A model generated the notes under the pieces. The model made no database searches and was not told the origin of the DNA. It worked only from the letters and a program-made list of their open reading frames with translations. From Pelodera strongyloides (taxonomy: Eukaryota > Nematoda > Chromadorea > Rhabditida > Rhabditidae), in assembly GCA_036852015.1 (NCBI GenBank), contig JAANDG010000635.1, positions 17,820 through 81,819 on the forward strand: 64,000 nt of DNA, read 5' to 3'. Shown in pieces: positions 1-14,994 of this stretch (the stretch's first letter is position 1; every line of letters begins with the position of its first letter). The position numbers and the translations under genes are program-made.

Positions 1-1890
1 ATCTGAATTTCAAAAAAAAAATGTATATGTTCAACGACGCGTCAATATGGTAGTCATGTTAGAAGGGAGCGTTCTAAAGGAAAACTTATCAGGATCTCAA
101 TTCTGAACTAGCCAGACATCTTACTTCAGAAGGCCCCAATTTTCATGTGACGTGGTGGCCATTAAAATATAAAATAATACACTGAGGAAACTTGGCCCTT
201 GACCGAAAGAGTTGGGCACCCCTACTTCTCTTTCCTTAAGTCGAAGGTTACCGTAGGAATAAAAAAAAGTTGAGACGATGGTCTCCTTTGAAAATATATG
301 GCCAGGTGTGTGGCAAAAATACACAACTCGGCCTACCTACGGCCGAAGATACACCGGTATTTCAAAAAAGGAAGCACACGCGAAAGGCGCGGAGCAAACG
401 AGTGGAGCAAAAACATTACGTTTTGAAACGTTCTCGCTCCTTAGAAAAACCAAAAAATATAGACAAAAAAAACAGAAATAAAAACTGGAAGCAAAAACAA
501 TCTTCCCAAAATAGCTTCAGTATACAAAAATATGAACACAATAAAAAAGCAAACGCACAGAATATCCCCACACTTCGCTTCAAGGACCTAGTACCGGATC
601 AATCGGACACCAGAGTATATTCCACACAATCGAAGAAACGAAAGGCTCTGCGCTCCTTTTAGTAGAGGTGGTGTGGTTCCGTTGGCACCTAAAACGATAT
701 AAAAATTGAATAAAACATTTATATGAAAATACTGAAGAAAAAAAACGATTATTTTAACGACCCCTGATAATTACAGAAAACAAATGAGGAAAGACAACTG
801 TGCGCATTTTACTAACCGGAAATCCTGTTTGCTTCCAAGTACACGATTAGGATAGTTCCAAGGGTGCCTACGAGTAAGGCACTACATTTGCTTCGGTGCA
901 GTTGAACACCAATGGATATTCGGCATAATCCCGATCGAACCCTGTTGCGACATTCCAAATGCTGCCCTGAAAATGAACATAGATAAAAATGATCGTTTCA
1001 AGTAAAGTCAGAGTGCTAGCGACAACTTTAACCAGTTCTGCACTAGAAATATGAGGATATTGTTTACACTATGTAGCAATTCAGTATTGCCTTGAGTGCC
1101 ACACCTCTTGGATTGGAGCTAAAAATGAAGATCCCCGACTTCGAGAGCAAACGGGACCCTGAATTCTACATGCTTAAGTCTATGTGTGATGATTGTATGT
1201 CTGAATAAAGTGGTATTCACATCACACGAGATTAAGTTGATCGATGAAACAGACTAAAACACAAACCATGAGAAGAATCCCAGGCATATTTATCGGACGT
1301 AATTGACTTATCAATTCCACCGCACGCAAAAAAATATTTCCACAATCGTTATTATTTCCATAGCATTTCCTTCACGGGACTAGTGAACTCTAAAACGAGC
1401 AACATTGCTAGTTAAGCCTTTGCCAACAATAGAAAAGCTCTCACCGCAGTAATACATTTAAATTTGGTTTATTCGATCCAGTGAAAACTACGTATGCAAG
1501 AAATGGTATGCGAGCAACTTACGTTTGAGACGGAATCCGCAATTACGTCTTATTAGTTCAAGTAGGAACGGTCGCTAATTGAGTGTCCGGAAAAACAAGC
1601 GATGGCTGGTAAAAATCATGCAACTGTTGGTAGGATTGTTCGCAAGCTGAAAGTGGCACATTATGGTTATGACACAGAAACAAGAAGCTCAACACGCGGC
1701 TAAACCGAACCAAAATGATGAAAAATTGTGGCAAATAACGAACCAATGTGAAAAAATTGAGGCAAGAATTGTCGAGAAATGTGACCTGCTTCAAGCGTCC
1801 GTAAGGCGACCATAAAAAGAATATTCGACATTCGTGGGTAATCTGAAAATTGTCCGAATCTATATTTCTTTGTTAAAAAGAATTTGTCTT
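1..1890. other. No assignable gene; lysine-rich open frame at 270-662
   Basis: Intergenic or decayed sequence. The only long open frame runs on the plus strand from 270 to 662 (130 codons). It is rich in Lys, Arg, Asn and Gln, lies in A-rich low-complexity DNA, and shows no domain, signal peptide or clear splice context. I think it is more likely a composition artefact than a gene. Nothing else between 660 and 1890 could be supported. Confidence 0.4.
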
Positions 1891-4800
1891 TTTCTTTCGT
1901 CAATCAGAGCCAAGCATATTCTCAACGCTTCCTAAGACTTCTCATAGCAGCGGACTAGTTAATATTGAGTATTTGTAGACTTACCTACAGTTCACGTCGA
2001 ACTACAGCGTTGTAATGAACAAGAAAGAATCGATGCCGCTCACAATCAAAACGCCTTCACGGTCCCCCAACTGTGAAGTGCTTGATGTAGTTCTGCAAAA
2101 ATTGAGACACTGATTTACTATAAAAGTCCAAAACTAATATTAGCATTTATATGCCTTATTACCTACCTTTGTCATATCGATCCGTATTCACGACTCTTCA
2201 TCCGTTTTGAGCTCCAGTAGGAAAGAAGTCTCGAATGTGTTGACAGCAAGTCATGTTCGAAGGTGTATTGCATTTGGTAAGAAAGCTTCGTGCCGCAACT
2301 TGTAGAGCTGAGACAACATAAATATATGAACTTGTTTTGACCACACTATTTACAGATATCATCCGAGTTCAACGATAACTTATTTTTGCATTAGTCTCAG
2401 AGTTTGCTGGCCAAAACAAACCATATGGAGCTGAGATGAAACTGAAGAATTGCAAGAACAATGAGTGCGATTCTCCGGATAGCCAATAACCTCCAGAAAC
2501 AAGACATATTCTTCAAAACTTCTTGCAGGTCAATCCTGAAACAATGGAAATAGATCATCGTGCACATTACAAAGCATCTTAAAAACAACTGGCTGGCGTA
2601 TCCGCATTTAGTATGGTTGCTTCCAGTAGTATGCAGTTAACGTGTGCACTCTGATTTGCTACCAGTAAAAAAACGTACCGTTTCAGCCCAGTGCTGCTAA
2701 CTAGGGAGGCGGCGTTTTCACTCCACATTTCAGTTCATTAATTGTGATAAAGGAAAGGAGAATGAGTAAAGATTTGGGTGAGAACGAAAAGGGCAGTGAA
2801 CAACAAATGAAAAAAAACTATCAAAATCACTCTCAAAAGAGTGGTTCAAGGAAACAAATTATTAAAGAAAGAGACAATGCCATTATGTAAAATCGGCTAC
2901 CAAATAACTCTACCAGCTAACAAGGGCAACCAACGTAAAAAAAATAACAATCAAACAATAACCAAAGAATCAAAACAACGGTTTGCATTTGTTAGTAGAT
3001 CGTCTTACGACCGTTATCCAACTTCGTCGACTAACAAGTGCAAGTACAAGAATCACATTTTTAGTCACAGTTCTCTCAAAAAAACTTCAAGCGCTAAAAT
3101 ACATACGACTACATCATATTTTCTTTTGCCTTCTTTTTTTTGGCAAGCAGCATATATTTTTTTCTGTATTTTTTTTTCTGCAGCACAATTTTTTCTGCCT
3201 TTCTAACTCTTCCTCTTTTTTATATGCAGTTTAAGCAGGATATCTTTTTTTCTGCCCTCATTCTGCTTCTTTTTTATAATCAAACTTTTTGCTTGCAGAG
3301 AACCTAGTGTCTCCACTCAGCGTATCCGATCCCGGTATCACAGAGCGTACTGTAGTTTCACGGGTGTGGTGTCCTTCTTGTGCGTGTCACCTATATTGAC
3401 GCTTTCAAAATTGGGCGAAATTGTTGAAGCACGAAATTCGTGTTTCAAGAGTCCTTATACTAATAACTGAACAAATTATTATGTTCACCTTTCTTTGACA
3501 TTTCCCCATTACAAAAGACATCTTACACTGCATTGGCCAACAATTGCTGAAAGTGTCCGATGCGCGCGGGGAAAACATGAGGCCAAATAGGATACGGTAC
3601 TCATACAATATGCAAATGATAGATTCGCAGTGAACACAGTGCCAATTAACACGGGCTCCAGTATTTATTGTCAGGTATCTAAAAAAAATGCAACTCAGGT
3701 TGGCTCACCTTATCGTGGGAACCAAGATATCTTCGTCGTGCTGCTTCACAGCCAAATCGAGCCAGAGCACAAGCAGCATTGAGATGATGTGTCCAGTTCC
3801 TAGCCAGTTTGCAGTTGGTTGCTTTTGAGGCTCAATTTATCTCTAGCCTAAACCAGAAATGGAATTTAAACAGGCGTATTCATAAAACTTAACCAAGCTC
3901 GAGGTTTTCAATGCAGCGGGGTCACAATTATAAGATACTGTATAAATGAGCCTCGGATGGAATATCAGAAAGTGGAAACGCACAACCACGTTGTTTGTCT
4001 CCAGCTTTCTATTCGAAATTATCGACCTGAATCACTTATGGCTAGTGAAAAAGAGAATACATCAGAGCCAACGTCCGCTAACGTATTGACCCATTTGATA
4101 GATCCACACAACCATTTACAATTCTAAACATTCTAAATTGAAATGTCAACATACCTTATCGAACACCTCAAAAGCACAGCACAATGAAAAAGACGAAGCG
4201 GAAGGGCAATCCCCCGAACCAGCCAAGTCGTAACTGGATGTGAGAGTAGGCGGAATCTAGCTGGCTAAATTAGAGCATTGTAGTCAATCTCCATGCGAAC
4301 TGAAGGACGAATAAAAATAGTTAGCTGAATTGCTTCAAATTGTCTGAATTACCAACCATGTAAGTCTTTCCTAGCATCGATGAAGGAGGCCTTCTTGTGC
4401 AGTGTTCGCCCCCACGAACATTTGTCACAAGGAAGGGATACCAGTCACTGCTAACAGTAGCTACTTGCACACTTGTTGTTCCATCCGAGATGCTACCTGA
4501 ATATGCAGTGTGAATACTAGGTGAAATTATAACGGCATTTGCCGTCAAACGGCTTCGAAATTGAATAGACGTGAGAAACAAAACGAATACATAAACTAAA
4601 ACGAAGGATGTATTAAAAGAAAAAGTGAAGAACAATGTTCATTGCTTTATTGCTCTTTTCACTGGCTATCTATTTATAGTTGTATTCGATACGGCTGTGT
4701 GTTTGGTATTAAAAAAACTAACGTCGTATTCGACAATCATGGCTGGAACACCGGAGATATTCTGTAGCTGATCATAGCAAGACTATTTAGCACCAGCTGG

Positions 4801-7560
4801 CGAAAGTGCATCACATTTGCAGAAAGGCTTCCTAAAGTAAACAACGTAATGGTAAAGTTCGTTAAAAGCATGAAAGCAAACATGACCAGGAATTGCAGAA
4901 AATAGGTGTATCTAGCTTACCGCATTCACTTTATGGAAGACCACCAATGGCAGATAGTTCGCGTGTACCTTCATAGTCCCGGCCCTGCTCGGCACCACAT
5001 AGTGTTCCAAAGCCAACCTTCGAAAGAGAAAGAACATGGTTCTCAACCACGACTGACATCTTGAGTGCCAGCTGGCGAAAAAGATCTAAAGTATTGAGGG
5101 ATCATAAACATTATACACATTTTATTTCATCACATTTAAATGACAAATTTCACAAGTGTACCTTCAATGAAACGTGTCCTATCTATAAAGAGACCAACTG
5201 TCAAGCAAACATAATATTTTATTGAAATAAAATTAAAATTAAAATACCTTGACTCAGCCTACAACTTTGTTGTTTGGGCTCTCCACATTGAATGTCACAG
5301 CTGTTTACTGGAAAACCAGGAGCACCAACAACCTTCTCCGGTACAGAACGTTCGCCGCCACAAACATTTTGTTCCAGAGAGTGAGACTTTCCTAGATTCC
5401 CGAGATGGCGGACAATGTGTACCTGCATATAGTGCTAATATAAATAGGATCATTTTAAGTAATCGTTTCTTCCTCGCGTTTAATTTAGTATTGGGTGTAA
5501 GAGGATCATTCCCAGTTTTCTTGCGTAGTGATAATAACAAGTATAAAGAATAAATACCTACAGCGGAAGATCTCAACACGAAATGGCGACGACTTTAGCT
5601 CAGCACAAATGGGAGATTCATTATTCTTTTTCTGACTCAGACATTTTTTTATCCCGTCATAAGGGAACTACATATTGAACTCAAAAAGCGCCATATGTGT
5701 TTGTAGTCATCATGGTCAGAAGAAAGAGAACAACGAGCACTCGGGAAGACCTGAAAATACTTTGTTGATGAGCCTATAAAAAAAACTTTTTCAAATATTT
5801 TTAGGAACCTTCAGTTGACGCGCAGTGGCAAGTTAAAACATTTATTTACATCTGACGTGCGAAAATGTCATTTTCGCGGAAAATAAGTTTTTCTACGGTT
5901 GCAATACATTTATAATTAGCCATCAGTCAAAAACTTTAAAATTAAACTGACACAGAAGGCAAATAAAGTCAATTCACCTTTAGACAAACAAAAACGAATC
6001 TACTTGGGCACGTCCATTGCATGCGGTTCTTGAAGGCCCACGAATCATCCGCGTAGGCCTTACGACTCCCGAACTCAATATGCGGCATACTAAACAAGAA
6101 TTTTTATTGTGAACAAAAGCAACCAAGGTTTGTTTTCAATAAACCATGGGCATACCATGACCAAGGCTAGCCAGATTCTATAGTTTACAATGCACCGCAA
6201 CGTGGGACTAGCAAGTGACAGCTCGATCTTGACGCTGAGGTATGAGTCATGAAGGTAAGCAAGGTAAAATAATCATCCAAATTACCTGTGTCCAAATAAC
6301 CAAGAAAGGTGCATCTGCGTGCATCCTCTTGGGTAGACCTAGTCTGCGCTGCCCATCAAAAAGTGCAACTGAACATGCAGTCAACGGCACTCTCAGCTTT
6401 CTCTATTCTCCATTCTCCAACTTGTGCGTTAGTGCCCTTCTGAAATTACCCAATGACTGAAACCTTTAGTCTTTCTAGGTTTACTTACGCAAAGTACTCA
6501 TGCAGATATTAAACATGACGATGGTTTACAACTAGGCAAAACATTCGGTCTGGAATAGGAGGTAAGTATATCGAGAGTTTATGTATCAACTTGGAGACAG
6601 TTCGTCAAGGGCAGTAACAACTTACCATTATTCGCGTGGTCCACACTGGCATCGGTTCGCCGACAAACTCTCGCACAGAAAGGGATGGTAGTGAGGTAGA
6701 GCATCAACGTCCGACTGCGCGTATTTTCGATCGGAATTCATCAGTAGACAGCAGTACCGACAATGTCACGTATTTGGGTGCGCGCTCACGGCTATCTGAA
6801 CTAACCCTTTGATTACAACTCTATCAGTATAAAAGACTACATTACACATGAACTTTCGAGGATGCCGTAGGTCGGAAGGGAAGCTGTCTTAGGTGGAGAA
6901 CTATAATCTCCTACCGGTAACACATGGAACTTTTTTTTTTGAACTGCATCCTGGCTTTTCAACTGAGACAACTTAACCTAGAAAGAAATGAAGCTGCCTT
7001 ACCAGTCACTTTGTGGAACATCTCCCTCCGGGACATCGTGTTAACACTGAAAGTGTATACCGACACTTTATGAGATCCGGAGCCGACCAAAGATACACCT
7101 GTGTAAAATCGTAATATGAGAAAATGTACTAGGCTAGTCTAAGTACCTCGGTTTCTCTTCTAAAACAATGTTCTGCCACGCCTTGTTTATGTTAACAACA
7201 ATAATTAATGATTAATGGGTTAAATACCTCAACATTCGCACAGAATCATGAGCACACAGAAGAATTGATAAACTGTGCGGGCAGTTCATTCATAAATCCT
7301 GAGTGCATCGTGAAGACAGCCTAAATGCAATAAAGTGACTAATTGAGCCGATGAAACTAGAGTTATCTTATTAACTGGCTCTTGACTTATTTATTATCCT
7401 CAACGTGCAAGGCATAAAATCAGCATACCTACTGATCGAGCAGTTGAAGCGGTACAAACGACCGAAACGTAAATTACATAGACAGTTGACCGAGACGGGA
7501 GTAACTGACGAAAGTTTTCCAGACCTAAAAATAAATTATCAATAAAAGCGAAGTAACGAA
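1890..7560 (-). pseudogene. Decayed multi-exon gene, tandem unit A (family unknown)
   Basis: Exon-like blocks on the minus strand, bounded by donor and acceptor signals, match blocks in the next unit. Examples are 1984-2092, 3700-3840, 4380-4500, 5290-5430, 6630-6730 and 7140-7330, paired with 7900-8030, 10790-10920, 13270-13390 or 14870-14960, 12670-12790 and 13960-14170. In the 3700-3840 block one frame reads KLARNWTHHLNAACALARFG, similar to KLAQQGTQHHNAARLVAYVV in the second unit, so the blocks were coding. The homologous frames in this unit carry stops, for example within 4380-4500 and at the end of 1984-2092. I do not recognise the family. It looks like a pseudogene, although a diverged, rearranged gene cannot be excluded. 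Confidence 0.5.
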
Positions 7561-7779
7561 ATGGATTATTGAAAGGTTTTTTTTTGAAAATAAACTTTTT
7601 TATTGTCAGTCTTTACATGAGTGCTTTCCTCAATGTCAATTGCGAATGTTTGCATATTCTTTTATGTAGGCTGACCTCTAGTCTAGCTTCCCTCCAAAAG
7701 CGCTCGACTCCGTTTCGAACATCCTGATTCAGTGAATGGTCCTGCACACATGTTCCCTGAATAGTATTAATTAATTACT

Positions 7780-10700
7780 CGCTTCGTCAATCAGAGCCAA
7801 GCATATTCTCAACGCTTCCCAAGACTTTGGAATGAAGCAATCTCATAGCAGCGGACTAGTTATTATTGAATATTTATATTTATCTGTGGGAGACTCACCT
7901 CACCTACACATCCAACCGGACCTGCATGCATTTTTTGTCTAGTTGACACAAATGAATCGACAGCGCTCACACTCAAAACGCCTTCACAGTCCCCCAACTT
8001 TGAAGTGCTTGTTGTAAACCTGCAAAAACTGATTCAGTGATTTACTATAAAAGACCACAAACAACATTTAACATTTAGATGCATTATGTTCACCTTTAAT
8101 TATGTCGATCAATATGGATCTGCGTCCGCTTTGAGTTTCAGTTGAGAGAAGTCTCGACTAGCAATTCTGGTTAATTTCGCTCGCAGCGTAAGATAATTCC
8201 ATGTCTTCACTTGTAAAGCTGAAATACAGTAAATACTTGGTTTTGGAATGGCCACACGATTTGTAAAAAACTGGTTTGGTAAAAAAATTCTAGTTCAAAA
8301 GGAACTGTGTTACTTTTCCTATAAATATTTTCTATAAGTCTGGGATGTTAGGACCACCTCATTGAGCTGACGTGAACCAATAATAGCAAGAAGCATGATC
8401 TCAATTCTACGCATGTCGAACTAACACCAGCAACATGGCACATTGTTCATCTGATGCATGACAATCCTGAAACAAAGAAGTAGGTCATCAGATTGCACAT
8501 TGCAAATCAGCTGCATTCGTATGGTACAGGCATAGGAAGCACGAATGACATAAATAAAAGATGATGATTTACCAGTAAAGAAAACACTTACAATTCCGTT
8601 CAGTCCGATGCATCGGGAGGGAAACGTGGGTATTCCAACTCTTGTTTTTTTTGCGCACGTAGAGAGGAAGATGTTCTGGCATAGATCACTTCATTTGGAC
8701 AGCAACTGCCGAAAGTTGCGCGCGTTGAAGGGACTAAACATAAATAATAAATGCTCTGTTAACAGCATCCAAAGAACTTGTTCATAAAAGAGGGTTTTTT
8801 TCGGGAAACAAACATCATTTTATTTTTCGACGAATGTTTTCCTCAATATCAAGAGCGAATGTTTGCATGTTCTTATGTATATGTAGGCCTACTTTTTGTC
8901 CAACTTTCGCATCGAAAGTGCTCAGCCCGTTTCGAGTTTGGAACACACGGCTTCCAGAGATGTGCAGCGGATCATCCCCAGAAAGGCTCCCTGAATTATC
9001 ATAATTATTTACGCGTACCATATTCTCAACAGTTCCATAAGGTGTTCATAAAGCCATCTAGAGTTCTAGCGGCAAGTTAACATTTAGTATTGACACTTAC
9101 CTCCAGTCTACGTCAAACCACCACAGAGCGTACGTTTCTGTCCAGCGGAAGAGGAAGCGCGACGGTGCTCACAAGCAAACGCTTCTCAGTCCCCCAACTT
9201 TGAAGTGCTTGTTGCAGGCCTGCAAAAATTGAGACGCTCATTAAAAGATCTGATAAAAGAACACACACAACATTTATCATTTATATGCATTATATATGCA
9301 TTATAAACAATGAAAATAATTCATCTTTAGCTATGTCGACCACAGTTCATGGATTTTCATCCGCTTGAGATTTGCAAATAAGTCTCGACTGCGTAGACAG
9401 AAACACGCCCAAATCTTGCAAATTTTGGAAGCTGAAAAATATACACTCAGGAAATTTATCATAATATCCGAGATCAACAAGAACTGAGAAACTTTTTCTA
9501 AGCATATCTTTGCATAAGTCTGTTAGAACCAACCAGCTTGAAAGAGAAGAAGTAGCATGAGCTCTCCGCGTAGCGAATTATCGCTAGAAGCAGGGCACAT
9601 TAGTCAAAACTTCCAGAGAAAGTCAATCCTGAAACAATGGAAATAAATCATCGTGCATATTTCAAGCCATCGTAAACGAACATCTCACAGGAGTAGACGC
9701 ATTAGCATGGTATCTTTGGTTCTCTGCAGTTAACATGCACAATCATAGGAAAGGAAACACGAATGGCATAAATAATATGAAGATGATTAGTTACCAGTAA
9801 AAAAAACTTACTATTTCAGTTCAGCACTGATAGGCAGGGAAGCTTTTCAATCCATATTTCAGCTCAACAGCGCCAGACTTGCGCGAGACAGAAAACAGTT
9901 AAAAAAAACTAACAAAATTGATCTCAAATATAAATTAAGGAGTGGTTCGAAGAATTAAAATGTTACTACCAAAAAATGTCGCTAAATTAAAAATACAATT
10001 CTGCATAGTCAGCGTTATCTACCGAAACTTAATAAAAAATATCCTAACTACCAACGTGTAACAAACGTAACAAATGTAACAATTAAACTAACAAACAAAA
10101 AGTAAAGAAACGAAACAACTTATTGTAACTCTTAGTATATCACAATATAAGCCGTTTTTCAAAATCATCGACTAACAGTTACAATCACATTCTAAGTCAT
10201 GGTGCTCAAAAATCTTAAATCAGTCAAAAGACATAAAACTACAACATGTTTCCATTCAACCTTCAACCATTACATTGCCTTCTTTTCTTTTTTTTTGGCA
10301 CGCAGAACTTAATTTTTTTCTGCCTTTTCTTCTTTTTTATAAGCATTTTTTCAGCAGCATATTTTTTTTCTGCAATTATTATTTTTTCTATGCATAATTC
10401 TTGGATTCAATTGTCAGTAGAGAAGCTGGTCCATTCAGCCAGATAGAAACTCCATTCATTTTTCATCAAAGAGCGTAAGCGCTTGCTCAGGTTCACGGTT
10501 TTCCTTCGTGCGCGTGTCACCTATAAAGAACGCAGTCAAAATTTGTGTCACGAACATCGTTCTTGAAGATCTTCATGATAATAATCCAATTTTCACATGA
10601 TTATTATGTTCACCTCATTTTGAATGTTGCTCAGTTCGAAATGGCAACCTTCACCAATGGATGTCGAAAGTCCACTTCAAGCCGAGACTTGAAACGGAAG

Positions 10701-13700
10701 GGCCCGTACTCTTACAATCTGCAAACCAGAACGACTCTTAGCGATGCAGTACCCAACTAACGCGAAAAAAACATTCAGCTCAGGGAGGCTTAGGCTTACC
10801 TTCTAGTGGGTGTAAATATCCTCGATCCTCGTTGTACTGCCAAACAACATAAGCGACCAGACGCGCAGCATTGTGGTGTTGGGTCCCTTGCTGAGCCAGT
10901 TTGGCGACTTCTGATTTGGCAGTCTTTCGGTGCTGATCTAAATAAAACAAGTGAAAATATACAGTCGTCTTCTCAAAAAGTTTGCACGTCGTCTGCGCCA
11001 CGGTTTCTAATGGAGAGGGCTCAATTATATAACACCAGAAAAAGAACCTCACAATACCAGAATCTGCAAATTAGAGACGTTCGTAGCAGACCCAATAGAA
11101 TGAGCATGAGCTTCAGTAATTGTTGTTGGCTATCCAGCAATGTGCGTCGACTTTGAACACTGGGTGCTTCAGTGTGTTCTTTTCTGACCTTACCTGTGCA
11201 TGGAAGAGCAACCACGCCGGATGCTCCGCAGAGCTGTTGGGTCACTCACTTGTTGCTTGTCTAGACAGTTTGCCGGCGGATTCTTCTGTGGCTCATCCCT
11301 GCTGACCTAAACCAAAAATGCGAATGATGCATTCGTTTTTTTTACAAAACTTAGATGAGTCCCGCACCATGGATTCCAAGAAAGCTTGGATGCAATTACA
11401 TAACACGATATCAACGAGCCTCGGATGGAATATTGGAATGGGACCTGAAGCGCACAAACATTGTTTTCTCCGTTTTCTATTCGAACGCCGGCAGAGTAGA
11501 AAAGGAATGTACTTGAATTTATTCCTGAGTCAATATGTATTATGCGTAAATTTGATTTGAACTAACCTTTTTCACAGCCATATTTCAAAATGTGCTGCAA
11601 TCCTGTCTCGAAGAATTGCATCATGTTCTTGGGCGGGAAGAATAGTCGGTGACCGAGCGAGATCGTCATACAAGCATCGAGTTGCCAGTTGCAAGGTGGC
11701 TCTTCTAAAAAAAAAAATGTTTTCAGCTCTCATGATGACGCGAATTCATCACTATTTAATTCTTTTTAATGCGGTCCAGTTTCTTGGATGCACGCAAATC
11801 AGTCTTGTAGCTCCCGATCAAAGTATTCGGAATCCTAAACAGAAATTTTTCATTATAAACAAAAGTATACCCATGGTCTACAATGGGCATACAGTGGCTC
11901 GGCTAGCTAGAATTGGAAGGCAGTGTGTGGCTCGCAGCGGCCAAATGCTGCTGAATTATGAGTCTTTAAGGTAAAAAACCGAAGGTAAAAAAAAATTACC
12001 TGGGGAAGTCACGACGAAGATAGGTGCTTCGAAGTGCATCCTCTCGTTTTGATTGTGATCATAGACCCAGCCTGCTTGCCTAGGAACCTACACCTGAGAA
12101 CACTGCAGTCAGCGGCTGGGCAAGAAACTCTCGTTGCATTGTTCATAACCTAAACAAAGACTTTATAAAAACAGCAAATCAATATTATTTTTGTACCAAG
12201 ATAACATTTTGTACTTTTCTACTTCCTCAGACAGTACGAAACATAATTAACTTTCATGTAACATCTTTTTGCAGGGCAAATTACCTGAAGTTCCTTGGGT
12301 CCAAGTATCGGGCAAATCCACATCAGGACATTCTCAGCATTCCTTATCCTCCATTATCCACACTGGATGTTACTGATTTTCTAAAAATTACAAAATGAGT
12401 ATAAAGGTGTAGTCTTGCGATTTATTTACTCGGAAAAATTTATAAATTTTACCTCTGAAGGAGCCTTAATCCGAACAATTTGTGCACCAATTGTCACCAT
12501 AAGACTTCACGTAAGAACTCGGTCGTCATCGTAACGTAATTCTACTTTCGGCTCGTGAACTCCAGCAACTGAAATGACTCATTCGGGGAACATATACTTC
12601 AACATATAATTTTGGGCGGTGAGTAGTGCATGTAGCAAATTATGCCAGTTTGCAAAGAACAAATAACAACTTACCATAGTTTGTGCTGACCAAACATGCT
12701 TCGGTTCGAAGACGTAGACTAGTAGGAAAGGAATGGTAGAAATCAAGGCACGATGACGCCTTCTCGTACGTTTCCAATCCGGAATTGTCAGAAGCCAAAA
12801 GTACCGCCAGCAGGCCATGCATTCGAGAACGCCACGAAGTTGAGCAGAATCTAAACTAATCGACTGACAACCAAGCCATCAATGGAACTGTTTACATTAC
12901 ATATGAACTTTTGAACCTGCCGCATCGGAAGAGAAGTTTGCAAAAAGAACAGCACTATAATTTGCTCGGGAAGCTTTTTTTGAAATGCTTCCTTGCACTT
13001 CAACTATGATTCATCAATCTAGAAACAATGAATCTGTCTTACCATTAACACGCCAAAAGCGTAGCTCAATGATAAAGAAGATGCGGAAAACGAAGGTTAG
13101 ATGCAGCATTTCTCGATCAATAATCTCTGAACTGGAAGCGAAAGACGGCGGAAGCTGGCTGGCTAAATTATATAATTATATAATCTCGTAAGAGTGAAAC
13201 TAACTAATTGGGTTGCTTTCTGGGCCAAGCATGAATGTCTTACCCATCGGTGAAGAACGTCTTCTGGTGCTCTGTTCGCCGCCACAAACATCGGATCAGC
13301 GAAGTAGGCACCGATAACTGCCACCGGCACTTCCTTACAAAACGAGTGCTCTTCCAGTATTTCAGATCGGGAAGCTATCTGAATACGGTGCGAAATTTAT
13401 GTTAATACGACGTCAGGAACTTACTTTACTGGTTTTACACGTTTTTTGCAATTATACTAAGAAATGCTTCAGCCAATATGTAATTATAATAAAAAAGTGA
13501 TTGATAACACACATATCGGCGCGGACTGCTCGTCCAGCTTGTCGAGTACGACCTATGACCTCCGAGTTGCAAAACATACATTCTGAAAAAGAAAATATAA
13601 AGCGCCGTAGCTCAATACACTTCAACTGGTTTGCAATAAAGTGGTGCATTGATATTTAGTTACCATTCTACTATGTCCTCCAAAAAAACAAGTAGTTGTC

Positions 13701-14960
13701 AGCATACTGAGGAATCTTGTCGACCAGGTTCACGTGGCTGAGGTCGGCCAAACGTCACAAGACCGAAGGTGCAAACGTCATCCAAATTGAGAGGCAAACA
13801 TCATGTGAATCGTGCATCATCTAAATAGAATGATGTATTTACAAGAATTGCTTACGGACTGTAATTGCTCTTTCACTCACGAATCTGTTCCGAAAGAATG
13901 AGCAACACACCATCACGCTATAATGCTGGAATGATATTATTAGAAATCATAGTAGACTAGTACTCGTTTCAGTTTCTCTGTTTCTCTTCCAAACAAATAT
14001 TCTAAAATAATAATAATAATAATAACATGAACTAAAGAGTTAAATACCTCAACATTTAGCATGAAGAAACGACGGCGTCTGCCTATATTTCTGCACAAAC
14101 GGACCATACGATAAACTGTGCGGGCAGTTTATGCGTAAAAATCTTGAGTACAGCAAAACGACGTCCTAAATACGATAAAGTAAAATGAATCAGACCGAGA
14201 AGCATCATAGTCCCACTTTTCTCAAAGCGTATGTGTTAAACTTACCCTTTTTCTTGATCGATCTTTCTTATTTGTTGATGTTATACTCAGTCACCACTTC
14301 ATATGGAATTTCTGACCTACTGAGGAGTGAATTCATGGGCAAGCCTTTTTCCCACTTGTAATTAATGTGACCATTCTGGAATCCACTCCATCGTAGCTAA
14401 ACATACGTTCCGCCACATTGAGGAGATCCTCAAGAAAGGATGGACAGCTATGTAAATGTAAAATTAGACACCGACCGTAGTTAAGTGCGAGAGCTGTGGA
14501 AGTTATTGGTGAAAACGAGTATTGTCGTCGTCAGAGCCAACGCCGCTAGTGTAGAAAACCAAGTGATTACACCTTCAACGCAAAGAACTCCAAATAGGAA
14601 TGTTATCATACCTTATCGAGCAAAGTTGTTTCTCAAAAAATACGTTGAGAGGTAAGGAAGCGGCGTGAGTGAAGTTTTCCTCGAACTATTAAACGCGGAA
14701 CTGGATGCGATACAAGACATAAGCTAACTTTCTAAATTAGAGCTTTGTAATCATGTTGCGCGCACAAGAAAAAAATTCTTCCGAGTTGCTTCTGATTTCT
14801 GAACTAACTACTAACACGTAATCTAGTGTTACCTACCAAGAGGTGCGTGTCTTCTGGTTCGCTGTTCGCCCCCACAAACATTTGACCCTAGAAGAAGGCA
14901 CCAAGCAGCAAGAGTAGCACTAGATGTGCGGTCCAGGCCGTATGGAACGTGTAGAAGGTG
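7780..14960 (-). pseudogene. Tandem unit B of the same decayed gene, partly open
   Basis: This second unit is colinear with 1890-7560. Its first exon block occurs twice (7900-8030 and 9110-9220), so that part was duplicated again. The copy at 7900-8030 is open throughout (TSKLGDCEGVLSVSAVDSF in one frame), whereas the copy at 9110-9220 has an in-frame stop. The block at 10813-10940 is open (DQHRKTAKSEVAKLAQQG, then a conserved HHNAA). The block at 13250-13390 is open with the local motif MFVAANRAPEDV. A sister block at 14830-14960 has MFVGANSEPEDT after a stop. The mixture of open and broken exons suggests partial decay. No known domain was recognised and no convincing initiator exon or signal peptide was found. 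Confidence 0.45.
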
Positions 14961-14994
14961 AATTCTGAAATGGAGAATAGTGTAACAATTCGCA

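Noticed and set aside
10246..10446. Phe-rich hydrophobic frame resembling a membrane protein (also at 2983-3234)
   Set aside because: It is a translation of a T-rich intronic or spacer tract duplicated between the two tandem units.
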